A DNA stretch of 5,915 nucleotides from Chitinophagaceae bacterium (lineage in GTDB: Bacteria; Bacteroidota; Bacteroidia; Chitinophagales; Chitinophagaceae), in the NCBI GenBank assembly GCA_025455245.1, contig JALOMX010000149.1:1-5915 (forward strand). The letters run 5' to 3'. A program made the position numbers and the translations under genes. The notes beneath the pieces are model-generated. The model did not search any database. It saw only the letters and a list, made by a program, of their open reading frames with translations, and was not told the DNA's origin. Below, in pieces: positions 1-5,915 of the stretch (its first letter is position 1; the number at the start of each line of letters is the position of its first letter).

Positions 1-750
1 GGTATTGCCTTTAACAGCGGCAGTCAGGTGAAAGCCCTCGAAGGCGACCGCGGCCGTATTACAGCCTCAATGGTTGAAAAAGCCATTAATCCCGATGATA
101 TTCATAAAGCAAGAACGCGGGTGGTCAGCATCGAAAATACCACCAATCGTGGCGGCGGGGCATGCTATGATTTTAATGAGCTTAAAAAAATTAAATCAGT
201 CTGTTCAAACCATGGGCTTGCCTTTCACCTCGATGGTGCGAGGTTGTGGAATGCGCTGATGGCCAGACAAGAAACTGCGAAAGATTACGGCAACCTTTTT
301 GATACCATTTCCGTATGCCTGAGTAAAGGCCTTGGCGCACCGGTGGGTAGCCTTTTGCTTGGATCAAAGGAACATATCCGCGAGGCAAGAAGGGTTCGAA
401 AAAAGTTTGGCGGCGGCATGCGGCAGGCGGGCTTTTTGGCGGCGGCAGGCCTTTATGCTTTGCAAAACCACATTGATCGGCTTGCCGAAGACCATCACCA
501 TGCAAAAATAACTGCAGATGCGCTACGGCATAAATCATGGGTTCCTGACTTAATGGAACCCGAAACCAATATTCTGATTTTTACGGTGGATGGCGCATTT
601 ACTGCACCTGAATTGTGCGATGAATTTGCCAAACATGATATCAGGTGTATGGCCATTTCGCCCACACAGATTCGAATGGTTTTTCATCTCGATGTTACAC
701 CCGCCATGGTTGAAAAACTGTTGAATGTCATTTATCATCTACCCGGCTGA
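1..750 (+). CDS. ltaE: Low-specificity L-threonine aldolase, 5' partial
   Basis: PLP enzyme that cleaves L-threonine (and allo-threonine) to glycine and acetaldehyde in the cytoplasm. The reading frame is open from base 1, so 249 residues are present and roughly 90 N-terminal residues of a usual 330-340 residue protein lie outside the window. Seen directly: GIAFNSGSQVKALEGD at the left edge; ENTTNRGGG at about codons 46-54; HLDGARLWNA (His codon at 226, Asp at 232), where the Asp is expected to pair with the PLP ring nitrogen; and SKGLGAPVGS, whose Lys (325-327) should form the Schiff base. These are hallmarks of the GLY1/LtaE family of fold-type I enzymes. The GTG at 28 is internal, not the start. 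The stop is 30 bases before pgi, but pgi appears to have its own promoter. The gene symbol is by family; related beta-eliminating lyases are less likely. Confidence 0.93.
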   Translation, partial: GIAFNSGSQVKALEGDRGRITASMVEKAINPDDIHKARTRVVSIENTTNRGGGACYDFNELKKIKSVCSNHGLAFHLDGARLWNALMARQETAKDYGNLFDTISVCLSKGLGAPVGSLLLGSKEHIREARRVRKKFGGGMRQAGFLAAAGLYALQNHIDRLAEDHHHAKITADALRHKSWVPDLMEPETNILIFTVDGAFTAPELCDEFAKHDIRCMAISPTQIRMVFHLDVTPAMVEKLLNVIYHLPG

Positions 751-762
751 GCTATAAATTTG
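731..762 (+). promoter_or_regulatory. Bacteroidota-type promoter for pgi
   Basis: An exact -7 element TAAATTTG (755-762) fits the Bacteroidota consensus TAnnTTTG. Twenty bases upstream is TTTA (731-734), a 3-of-4 match to the -33 element TTTG. The -33 half lies inside the end of the threonine aldolase reading frame. Transcription would begin about 12 bases before the pgi ATG at 781, giving a very short leader. The -7 match is seen; promoter activity is inferred. Confidence 0.6.
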
Positions 763-780
763 CCTCCTAAAAATTAATTT

Positions 781-2415
781 ATGTCTTTCCCGAATATACA
801 ACCAACCAAAACAAAGGCATGGGATTTACTGAATGCGCATTCGCTCGACATACAGGAAACCCATATGCGTAAACTGTTTGCAGAAGACCCCGACAGGTTT
901 AAAAAATTTTCTCTGTGCATTGAAGACCTCGTGTTTGATTATTCAAAAAACATCATCACACAGGAAACCATGTCGCTCCTGTTTCAATTGGCAACGGAGT
1001 GCGGATTGCCGGAAGCTATTCAGGCAATGTTTTCCGGTGAAAAAATTAATGCCACAGAAGGAAGGGCGGTGTTGCATACGGCGTTGCGCAATTTTGGAGA
1101 AAAGCCGGTAATGGCAGATGGAAAGGATGTAATGCCCGAAGTGAAAACCGTTCTTGCGCACATGCAGGCATTTTGCAAAAAGATACATAGCGGTGAATGG
1201 AAAGGATACACCGGTAAACCTATTAAATACATTGTAAATATTGGTATTGGCGGCAGCGACCTTGGTCCGGTAATGGTGACTGAAGCGCTGAAACCCTACT
1301 GGATAAATGGCATACAGCCCTTTTTTGTAAGTAATGTGGACGGAACCCACATTGCGGAAACACTTAAAAAAGTAACCCCTGATGAAACGCTTTTCCTGAT
1401 TGCCAGTAAAACCTTTACCACGCAGGAAACCATGACCAATGCCCATACGGCACGCAACTGGTTTTTGCAGCATGCAGGCGATGAAGCTATGGTAGCCAAA
1501 CATTTCGCCGCCTTGAGTACGAATGAAAAAGCTGTGGTTGCTTTTGGGATTGCACCCGAAAATATGTTTGGGTTCTGGGATTGGGTTGGCGGCAGATATA
1601 GTTTATGGAGCGCTATCGGATTATCTATTGCCCTAACCATTGGATTTGAAAACTTTGAAGATCTTTTAAAAGGAGCCTATAATATTGATAAGCATTTTGC
1701 CGAAGTACCCTTTGAGCAAAACATACCGGTAATCATGGCACTCACAGGTCTTTGGTACACCAATTTTTTAGGGGCATCCAGTGAAGCCATCCTTCCTTAC
1801 GACCAATACATGCATCGCTTTGCCGCCTATTTCCAACAAGGCAACATGGAAAGCAATGGTAAAACCACCGATCGTAATGGCCGACGGGTGAATTACACCA
1901 CAGGCCCCATCATTTGGGGTGAACCGGGCACGAATGGCCAACACGCTTTTTATCAGTTGATTCATCAGGGTACGCAATTGATCCCCTGCGATTTTATAGC
2001 GCCTGCGCTAAGCCACAACCCGTTGGGAGATCATCATCAAAAGCTCCTCAGCAATTTTTTTGCACAAACCGAAGCCCTTATGAATGGCAAAACGGCTGAA
2101 GAGTGCAGAAAAGAAGGTGTGCCTGAATCATTGATTCCTTATAAAGTTTTCGAAGGAAACCGGCCAACCAATTCAATCCTGGTGAAAAAAATTACACCGT
2201 TTGTTTTAGGCGAACTGATTGCCCTATATGAGCACAAAATTTTCGTACAGGGAGTCATCTGGAATATTTACAGCTTCGACCAATGGGGCGTGGAACTTGG
2301 TAAACAATTGGCCAATAAAATTTTACCGGAGTTGATGGACGATCAATTGGTTTCAAGTCACGATGTTTCTACCAATGGGCTGATAAATACCTGTAAGCAT
2401 TGGTGGAAGGAGTAA
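781..2415 (+). CDS. pgi: Glucose-6-phosphate isomerase
   Basis: Cytoplasmic enzyme interconverting glucose 6-phosphate and fructose 6-phosphate in glycolysis and gluconeogenesis. The 544-residue length is full size for the long bacterial/eukaryotic PGI form (about 550 residues). In order: GIGGSDLGP (155-163) and SKTFTTQET (209-217) form the sugar-phosphate site; signature 1, [14 protein letters not shown] (267-280), holds Arg272; MESNGK holds the catalytic base Glu357; GTNGQH holds His388, the expected ring-opening residue; and signature 2 (491-508), with [12 protein letters not shown], ends in Lys508, equivalent to the conserved active-site Lys. Every key residue is intact. The ATG at 781 lies 18 bases after an exact -7 promoter element, and there is only A/T-rich DNA rather than a Shine-Dalgarno site before it. 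No terminator hairpin is visible after the stop; the next gene has its own promoter 4 bases downstream. Confidence 0.98.
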   Translation: MSFPNIQPTKTKAWDLLNAHSLDIQETHMRKLFAEDPDRFKKFSLCIEDLVFDYSKNIITQETMSLLFQLATECGLPEAIQAMFSGEKINATEGRAVLHTALRNFGEKPVMADGKDVMPEVKTVLAHMQAFCKKIHSGEWKGYTGKPIKYIVNIGIGGSDLGPVMVTEALKPYWINGIQPFFVSNVDGTHIAETLKKVTPDETLFLIASKTFTTQETMTNAHTARNWFLQHAGDEAMVAKHFAALSTNEKAVVAFGIAPENMFGFWDWVGGRYSLWSAIGLSIALTIGFENFEDLLKGAYNIDKHFAEVPFEQNIPVIMALTGLWYTNFLGASSEAILPYDQYMHRFAAYFQQGNMESNGKTTDRNGRRVNYTTGPIIWGEPGTNGQHAFYQLIHQGTQLIPCDFIAPALSHNPLGDHHQKLLSNFFAQTEALMNGKTAEECRKEGVPESLIPYKVFEGNRPTNSILVKKITPFVLGELIALYEHKIFVQGVIWNIYSFDQWGVELGKQLANKILPELMDDQLVSSHDVSTNGLINTCKHWWKE

Positions 2416-2418
2416 ACG

Positions 2419-2450
2419 TTTGGTTTTCATGAGCGCTTTGATTAATTTCG
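2419..2450 (+). promoter_or_regulatory. Bacteroidota-type promoter for the small secreted protein gene
   Basis: An exact -33 TTTG (2419-2422) is followed, after 20 bases, by TAATTTCG (2443-2450), which differs from TAnnTTTG at one base. The end of the -7 element is 19 bases before the ATG at 2470, the same geometry as at the other starts in this window. It leaves only one base before the alternative TTG start at 2452, so it argues for ATG 2470. Activity is inferred. Confidence 0.55.
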
Positions 2451-2469
2451 ATTGATCAAAAAAAGTCTT

Positions 2470-2844
2470 ATGCTCATCCGAAAACTCGTTGCATTAATCC
2501 TGCTTTCAATTTGCTGGCATATAAGCATTGCCCAACAAATTTTACCTGATATGGATAAGCTTAACAAACTGCTTCAGCAGGAAAATGGCAACCGATTTGA
2601 AAAAAGGGTTCAACCTGACAACAAAAATACCGTACTTACCATACCTCCGCGCTATGCAGATACCTTACAATATGCATTTGAAAATGCATTGGGAAAGGTG
2701 TACATACTTCCCCAGGATAATATGCCCATGCTAAAACCCAAACAGGAAGGGCAAATACAAACACTAACCGTGGAGCAACCATCCAACGACATACCGAATC
2801 CTGATAACAGGAAAAAAGCGCCTTTAGTCATACCGAAACGCTAA
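2470..2844 (+). CDS. Small secreted protein of unknown function
   Basis: I cannot assign a function. From the ATG at 2470 the product is 124 residues. Residues 1-21 look like a Sec signal peptide: Arg4 and Lys5, a hydrophobic core ([11 protein letters not shown]), then SIA before Gln22-Gln23, a likely signal peptidase I site. There is no lipobox Cys at the cleavage site. The mature part of about 100 residues is polar and rich in Pro, Asn, Gln and Lys, with [13 protein letters not shown] near the middle, [14 protein letters not shown] after it, and a basic, Pro-containing tail ending in IPKR. It resembles, only in my memory, short secreted Chitinophagaceae proteins with a 'LP.DNMP' motif. An in-frame TTG at 2452 would add six residues, but the promoter geometry favours ATG 2470, which is preceded by an A-rich tract. 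The stop overlaps the convergent serine dehydratase gene. The secretion signal and good codon structure make it a real gene rather than a chance frame. Confidence 0.75.
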   Translation: MLIRKLVALILLSICWHISIAQQILPDMDKLNKLLQQENGNRFEKRVQPDNKNTVLTIPPRYADTLQYAFENALGKVYILPQDNMPMLKPKQEGQIQTLTVEQPSNDIPNPDNRKKAPLVIPKR

Positions 2845-4274
2845 CAATCTGCAAGGCTGATGGGAATATGAATGGCAAGCCCGCCATCAGCGGTTTCCTT
2901 GTATTTGCTGTTCATATCGAGGGCCGTATCCCACATGGTTTTGATAACCTTATCAAGGCTTACCACTCCAAAGTCGGGAGTGCTTTGAAGCGCAAGTTGC
3001 GAGGCCGTGATGGCTTTGATGGCCCCCATGGTATTTCTTTCGATACAGGGTACCTGAACCAATCCGCCGATAGGATCGCAGGTTAGACCAAGATGGTGCT
3101 CCATAGCAATTTCCGCCGCCATAAGCGCTTGTTTTTGCGTACCACCCATACTTTCCGTTAAGGCAGCCGCGGCCATACTGCTGCTTACGCCAATCTCGGC
3201 CTGACACCCGCCCATGGCTGCCGAAATAGTTGCGCCCTTTTTAAATATGCTGCCAATTTCGGAGGCAGTTAAGAGGAAGTTTATGATTTTATCATCATCG
3301 TATCCATTGCAGAAAACCACGTAATACATAAGTACTGCAGGAATAACACCGGCGGCACCGTTTGTGGGCGCTGTAACCACCCTTCCAAAAGAGGCATTTT
3401 CCTCATTTACGGCCAGGGCAAAACAGCTCACCCAATCAAGGATGTATTTGAAATCATTTCCACCGGAGCGGATCGAATCAACCCAATGATCAAAATCCGT
3501 GTATTGCTTTCCTGAAAGTAACTTTTTGTTTAGTCCGAAGGCCCTCCGTTTCACCATTAACCCACCGGGAAGAGTTCCCTCGATATGACATCCGCGATAA
3601 ACGCAATCCCGCATGGTTTGCCAGATGCGTAAAACACCCTGTCGTGTAGCAACTTCCGTCCGAAAACTGCTTTCATTCTCCATTACAACTTCATGAATGC
3701 TCAGACCGGTTTTTAAACACCAATGTTTCAGATCATCTGCAGTGTTTATGGGAAATGGTAATTGAACCAAATCGGACAATTTGGACTGATTTTCTTCGCC
3801 TTCTTTAATAACAAACCCCCCACCGACGGAATACCATGTTTCGGCAAACTGTTCTCCGTTTTCGAGGGTAACCAAAAATTGCAATGCATTTGGATGAAAA
3901 GGAAGACTTTCGGTAAAAAGGAATTTAAGGTTCACTTGAGGATCGAATGGAATCAGACTGCTGCCTCCGAGCGGAATATGTTTCAGATCATTTATAGCAT
4001 CTACCCTTTGCTGAATAGTTTCAACAGCAATCGTTTCGGGGTCGTAGCAGCACAAACCCATTAAAACCGCAATATCGGTGCCGTGCCCTTTCCCTGTTTT
4101 TGCAAGGCTACCGTAAAGCAGCACATCAAGTTGACTAACATGATTGACCTGATGCTCAGCAAGAAGCCGTTCAACAAAATAACGGGCAGCCCGCCATGGA
4201 CCAAGTGTATGACTTGAACTGGGGCCTACCCCTATTTTAAACATATCGAAAACCGAAATAGCTTCGTGTGCCAT
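2841..4274 (-). CDS. sdaA: L-serine dehydratase (L-serine ammonia-lyase), single-chain iron-sulfur type
   Basis: Cytoplasmic enzyme deaminating L-serine to pyruvate and ammonia with an oxygen-sensitive [4Fe-4S] cluster rather than PLP. With the ATG at 4274 it has 477 residues, normal for one-chain enzymes carrying both domains. The beta domain (about 4-160) starts with [17 protein letters not shown], the hallmark N-terminus (SSSH at 19-22). The alpha domain (about 190-470) has TAPTNGAAG (301-309), GGCQAEIG (Cys357), LTCDPIGG (Cys399) and VPCIERN (Cys410). The three Cys are spaced 42 and 11 apart, matching the cluster ligands of the structurally known Legionella enzyme as I recall it. The protein ends in Cys477, matching the C-terminal 'tail-in-mouth' cysteine that occupies the open iron site in that enzyme. 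A longer frame from TTG at 4313 adds 13 non-conserved residues and begins in a hairpin loop, so I reject it. No consensus promoter was found close upstream. Confidence 0.95.
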   Translation of the reverse strand: MAHEAISVFDMFKIGVGPSSSHTLGPWRAARYFVERLLAEHQVNHVSQLDVLLYGSLAKTGKGHGTDIAVLMGLCCYDPETIAVETIQQRVDAINDLKHIPLGGSSLIPFDPQVNLKFLFTESLPFHPNALQFLVTLENGEQFAETWYSVGGGFVIKEGEENQSKLSDLVQLPFPINTADDLKHWCLKTGLSIHEVVMENESSFRTEVATRQGVLRIWQTMRDCVYRGCHIEGTLPGGLMVKRRAFGLNKKLLSGKQYTDFDHWVDSIRSGGNDFKYILDWVSCFALAVNEENASFGRVVTAPTNGAAGVIPAVLMYYVVFCNGYDDDKIINFLLTASEIGSIFKKGATISAAMGGCQAEIGVSSSMAAAALTESMGGTQKQALMAAEIAMEHHLGLTCDPIGGLVQVPCIERNTMGAIKAITASQLALQSTPDFGVVSLDKVIKTMWDTALDMNSKYKETADGGLAIHIPISLADC

Positions 4275-4300
4275 GCAAGCAATTTTGTCAGAAAACAATG

Positions 4301-4329
4301 TGCCCGGAAACAAAAATTATTTCCGGGCA
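4301..4329 (-). terminator. Hairpin between the FKBP gene and sdaA, possible terminator or attenuator
   Basis: A perfect 10-bp inverted repeat: TGCCCGGAAA (4301-4310) pairs with 4320-4329, around a 9-base A/T-rich loop. On the minus strand it starts 25 bases after the FKBP stop codon, and the stem is followed by a mixed run containing TTGTTTTCT, weaker than a proper U-tract. It could end the upstream operon or damp read-through into sdaA, whose ATG is 26 bases further on. The repeat is seen; the role is inferred, and the poor U-tract lowers confidence. Confidence 0.45.
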
Positions 4330-4354
4330 GTAAAAAATTTTAGTCAAATATCCG

Positions 4355-4846
4355 TTAAAAAAAATCAACCAGTTCTATTTCAAAATACAGGGGTGAATTA
4401 GGTGCAATTGGAGGATTGGCAGAGGGTTGACCTTGACAACCATAAGCCAAAGATGATGGAACCGAAATACGAATGCTGCCACCTTTTCCAATATAAGGTA
4501 TGGTAACTTTCCAGCCATCAATCAGGTTATTCAACACGAAGCCTGTCCGGCCGGGGTTGGTTTGCTGATCAAAAACTGTCCCGTTTAATAAGGTTCCTTT
4601 ATACTTAACGTAGATGGTGCTCGCTGCTTTTGGTTTGTTATCACTCCCCGGTTCGAGTATTTCATAATACACCCCGGTAGAATGCCTTGTTGCATTCATA
4701 CCAATTGAAGCGTTGAAAGCTTCAAGGATTGCCCTCTCATCTTCAACGGGAACCGATTTGCAACCATTTTCTTTGTCACACCCCGAAATAAGTGTAAAAA
4801 TCCCGGCGATCATTAATAACCCGGTCCATCTTAATATTCCTCGCAT
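4355..4846 (-). CDS. FKBP-type peptidyl-prolyl cis-trans isomerase, lipoprotein
   Basis: Predicted envelope lipoprotein that speeds cis-trans isomerisation of proline bonds and so probably helps proteins fold in the periplasm or at the outer membrane. From the ATG at 4846 it has 163 residues: a signal peptide (MRGILRW, then a hydrophobic core) ending in the lipobox LISGC with lipidated Cys23, a polar linker, and one FKBP domain from about 56 to the end. Visible FKBP pocket residues are Tyr82 (VKYKG), Phe92-Asp93 (TVFDQ), Ile109 and Trp112 (LIDGW), Tyr135 (SLAYG) and Phe155 (YFEIELVDF), so an active site looks intact. Extra cysteines, Cys29 and Cys137, are present. The frame extends to ATGs at 4882 and 4888, overlapping the upstream gene by 11 or 17 bases. 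I prefer 4846 because it gives a normal 22-residue signal peptide and has AAAGGA just upstream. It is probably co-transcribed with the two-helix membrane protein gene before it. Confidence 0.9.
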   Translation of the reverse strand: MRGILRWTGLLMIAGIFTLISGCDKENGCKSVPVEDERAILEAFNASIGMNATRHSTGVYYEILEPGSDNKPKAASTIYVKYKGTLLNGTVFDQQTNPGRTGFVLNNLIDGWKVTIPYIGKGGSIRISVPSSLAYGCQGQPSANPPIAPNSPLYFEIELVDFF

Positions 4847-4871
4847 ATTTCCTTTATTCTTATTCAAACCT

Positions 4872-5231
4872 TCAAGACTCATTTTCATTCATTATTGCTG
4901 CATCAGTATTCGCTGCCCGTTCTTCGTTTTTTTGCTTTGCCAGCAATTCACGATACCTCTGCTCAAGCTGATCATATTGAAACTTTTTAGAAAAAATGGC
5001 AAAGAATACCGCAATAATAATTACAGCAACGTACAGTACAACCGGGTTAAACCTGCTGTTGGCTACCATATCGGCCCTTTTATACCATCCGGCATAAAAA
5101 TTCATGATGATCAATAATCCAAAAAGAAGACCAATCGGAAGCCCGACGGCAAGCTGATACATGAGTTTCCTTTGCCGGTTGCGTGCCTTGGACCAATATT
5201 CAATAAAATCAATTTCTTTTTGGGACAGCAT
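4872..5231 (-). CDS. Two-helix membrane protein with a C-terminal charged helix, function unknown
   Basis: A 119-residue protein of unknown function. An N-terminal charged segment (1-24, with FIEYWSKARNRQRK) precedes membrane segment 1 (about 25-43, QLAVGLPIGLLFGLLIIM). A short loop follows with WYKRADMVANSRFNPVVL, then membrane segment 2 (about 63-80, ending in VFFAIFSKK). A charged, probably coiled-coil tail (83-106, QYDQLEQRYRELLAKQ) and an acidic/Asn end complete it. The positive residues flanking the helices suggest both termini are cytoplasmic. The loop motif is one I associate with uncharacterised Bacteroidota proteins, from memory only. The start is ATG 5231: the alternative TTG at 5261 would lie upstream of the predicted -7 element. 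The next gene, the lipoprotein FKBP, begins close to or within its 3' end, which suggests one operon and possibly translational coupling. Confidence 0.82.
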   Translation of the reverse strand: MLSQKEIDFIEYWSKARNRQRKLMYQLAVGLPIGLLFGLLIIMNFYAGWYKRADMVANSRFNPVVLYVAVIIIAVFFAIFSKKFQYDQLEQRYRELLAKQKNEERAANTDAAIMNENES

Positions 5232-5249
5232 TAACCCATTTTTGGTGGG

Positions 5250-5284
5250 CAAATGTAGCAAAATTCAACCCTGTAAAACCCAAA
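5250..5284 (-). promoter_or_regulatory. Bacteroidota-type promoter for the membrane protein / FKBP operon
   Basis: On the minus strand an exact -33 TTTG (5284-5281) and an exact -7 TACATTTG (5257-5250) are separated by 23 bases, at the long end of the accepted flavobacterial range. The -7 element ends 18 bases before the ATG at 5231, predicting a leader of about a dozen bases. Only a weak CCCA/TGGG stem lies in the leader. Activity is inferred from the consensus. Confidence 0.6.
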
Positions 5285-5321
5285 CCGCTTTTTAAACGTT
5301 CAATTTAACATAGAACCTTTA

Positions 5322-5351
5322 TTGCGTTAATTCGACTATTAGCTACTTTTG
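5322..5351 (+). promoter_or_regulatory. Bacteroidota-type promoter for the HU-like membrane protein gene
   Basis: TTG (5322-5324, context ATTG) is followed after 19 bases by an exact -7 TACTTTTG (5344-5351), giving near-ideal spacing. The -7 element ends 22 bases before the GTG at 5374. It diverges from the promoter at 5250-5284, with 37 bases between the two -33 elements, so the 142-base gap between the start codons is a compact divergent control region. Activity is inferred. Confidence 0.62.
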
Positions 5352-5373
5352 CCATCCAACAAAACAACCTCCG

Positions 5374-5915
5374 GTGACATTTGAACAAATTGTATTGCTT
5401 TATCTCTATCAGCAAAAAAAATTATCCCTTAATCTTTTTGGCACAATTGAACTTGAAGGGGCTTTACCGGACCAGGAAATCATTCGCAAGGAAAAAGCTT
5501 TGCCGGTTGAAGGGCTAAAATTCACTTTTGATGCAGGGGTGAAAACGGATCAGGAGTTTATTCAGTTTTATGCATTCGAAAAAGGGAAAATTATTCCTCT
5601 TGCTGAGTCTGATATCGAATTGCAGTTAATTCAGGCTAAACAAATTGTCAATATCGGGAATCCATTTGATTTGCCGGGAATTGGAAAAATTGTTAAAAAG
5701 GACGATGGCAGGTTGGCCATTATTCCGGGTTTTTATACCATACCTCCCGTTCCCGGTTCAGGAAGGCCTACGCCACTCCGTGAAAGGGCCACTGCTGCGG
5801 TATTACCCAAAGGTGAAAAAGAACAGGAAACAAGAAGGGAGCTATCACAAAAGCAAAAACAGTGGATTGTGCTTTCGATAATTGGAGTTGTGGTGCTTAT
5901 CTGTGTTTGGGCCCT
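5374..5915 (+). CDS. Membrane-anchored protein with HU-like (CCDC81-type) N-terminal region, 3' partial
   Basis: The frame is open from 5314 to the right edge and begins with GTG at 5374, the only canonical start before the conserved-looking region; 180 complete residues are visible. Residues 1-75 (TFEQIVLLYLYQQKKLSLNLFGTIEL, split by a linker, then LKFTFDAGVKTDQEFIQFYAFEKGKI) and 76-120 (LAESDIELQLIQAKQ, then NIGNPFDLPGIGKIVKKDDG) resemble the paired HU-like domains of Bacteroidota proteins that continue into a membrane helix and often a periplasmic SPOR domain. A Pro-rich then charged linker (121-162) leads to a membrane helix (about 164-179, WIVLSIIGVVVLICVW) where the window ends. The expected topology is HU-like part in the cytoplasm, rest in the periplasm. 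The DNA-binding or septal role is known only by proposal for the family, and membership is my judgement from pattern. That a gene is here is much surer than its family. An exact -7 promoter element supports the GTG start. Confidence 0.72.
   Translation, partial: MTFEQIVLLYLYQQKKLSLNLFGTIELEGALPDQEIIRKEKALPVEGLKFTFDAGVKTDQEFIQFYAFEKGKIIPLAESDIELQLIQAKQIVNIGNPFDLPGIGKIVKKDDGRLAIIPGFYTIPPVPGSGRPTPLRERATAAVLPKGEKEQETRRELSQKQKQWIVLSIIGVVVLICVWA

Noticed and set aside
28..30. GTG at 28 as the start of the threonine aldolase gene
   Set aside because: Conserved family sequence (GIAFNSGSQ) is already encoded in the same frame from base 1, so the gene is cut by the window edge.
191..538. A 115-residue minus-strand frame inside the threonine aldolase gene
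   Set aside because: It is antisense to conserved PLP-binding motifs and is Pro/Arg/His-rich with no domain.
943..1503. A 186-residue minus-strand frame inside pgi
   Set aside because: It is wholly antisense to a fully conserved gene, has a composition rich in Phe, His and Cys typical of a shadow frame, and shows no recognisable domain.
1..2844. A Ser/Thr catabolic gene cluster joining the aldolase and serine dehydratase
   Set aside because: The two genes are on opposite strands, separated by pgi and an unrelated secreted protein gene, so nearness alone does not support a shared pathway unit.
3762..4064. A 100-residue plus-strand frame inside sdaA
   Set aside because: It is antisense to the beta domain of serine dehydratase, with no start signal or recognisable motif.
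4303..4329. TAATTTTTG on the minus strand as a -7 element for sdaA
   Set aside because: It has a 3-base rather than 2-base spacer between TA and TTTG, no well-placed TTTG upstream, and sits 36 bases from the ATG, unlike the other promoters; kept only as a remark on the hairpin.
4713..5117. A 134-residue plus-strand frame across the FKBP and membrane protein genes
   Set aside because: It is antisense to two well-supported genes, and its hydrophobic stretches are reverse readings of the signal peptide and membrane segments.
5645..5881. A 78-residue plus-strand frame near the right edge
   Set aside because: It lies in another frame within the longer open frame from 5374, which has a promoter, a sensible domain pattern and a membrane helix.

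Overview
The window looks like an ordinary piece of a Bacteroidota chromosome, most likely from the Chitinophagaceae or a close relative; that family-level guess is an inference from memory of similar proteins. Four start sites are preceded by exact or near-exact copies of the Bacteroidota sigma factor promoter (TTTG or TTG at -33, TAnnTTTG at -7). Starts lack strong Shine-Dalgarno sites and are preceded by A-rich DNA. The small proteins are also of a kind seen in Bacteroidota: a lipoprotein FKBP, a two-helix membrane protein, and an HU-like protein with one membrane anchor. No rRNA, tRNA, CRISPR array, insertion sequence or phage gene is visible.

Layout from left to right. At 1-750 (+) is the C-terminal three quarters of a low-specificity L-threonine aldolase, cut by the left edge. 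At 781-2415 (+) is a complete glucose-6-phosphate isomerase (pgi) with its own promoter overlapping the aldolase end. At 2470-2844 (+) is a short secreted protein of unknown function, again with its own promoter. It converges on, and overlaps by 4 bases, a complete iron-sulfur L-serine dehydratase (2841-4274, -). Further right on the minus strand a two-gene operon encodes a two-helix membrane protein (4872-5231) and a lipoprotein FKBP-type prolyl isomerase (4355-4846). A 10-bp hairpin lies between this operon and the serine dehydratase. At the right edge, diverging from that operon, a gene starting with GTG at 5374 (+) runs out of the window; it looks like the N-terminal part of a membrane-anchored protein with a two-lobed HU-like domain.

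The genes do not form one pathway. Threonine aldolase and serine dehydratase both break down hydroxy amino acids (threonine to glycine and acetaldehyde; serine to pyruvate and ammonia), pgi is central glycolysis, and the right half is concerned with the cell envelope. I found no evidence of a new multi-gene system. The points most worth a second look are the repeated promoter-to-start geometry, which also decides several start codons, the HU-like membrane protein, and the serine dehydratase whose essential last cysteine sits in a stop-codon overlap with its convergent neighbour.
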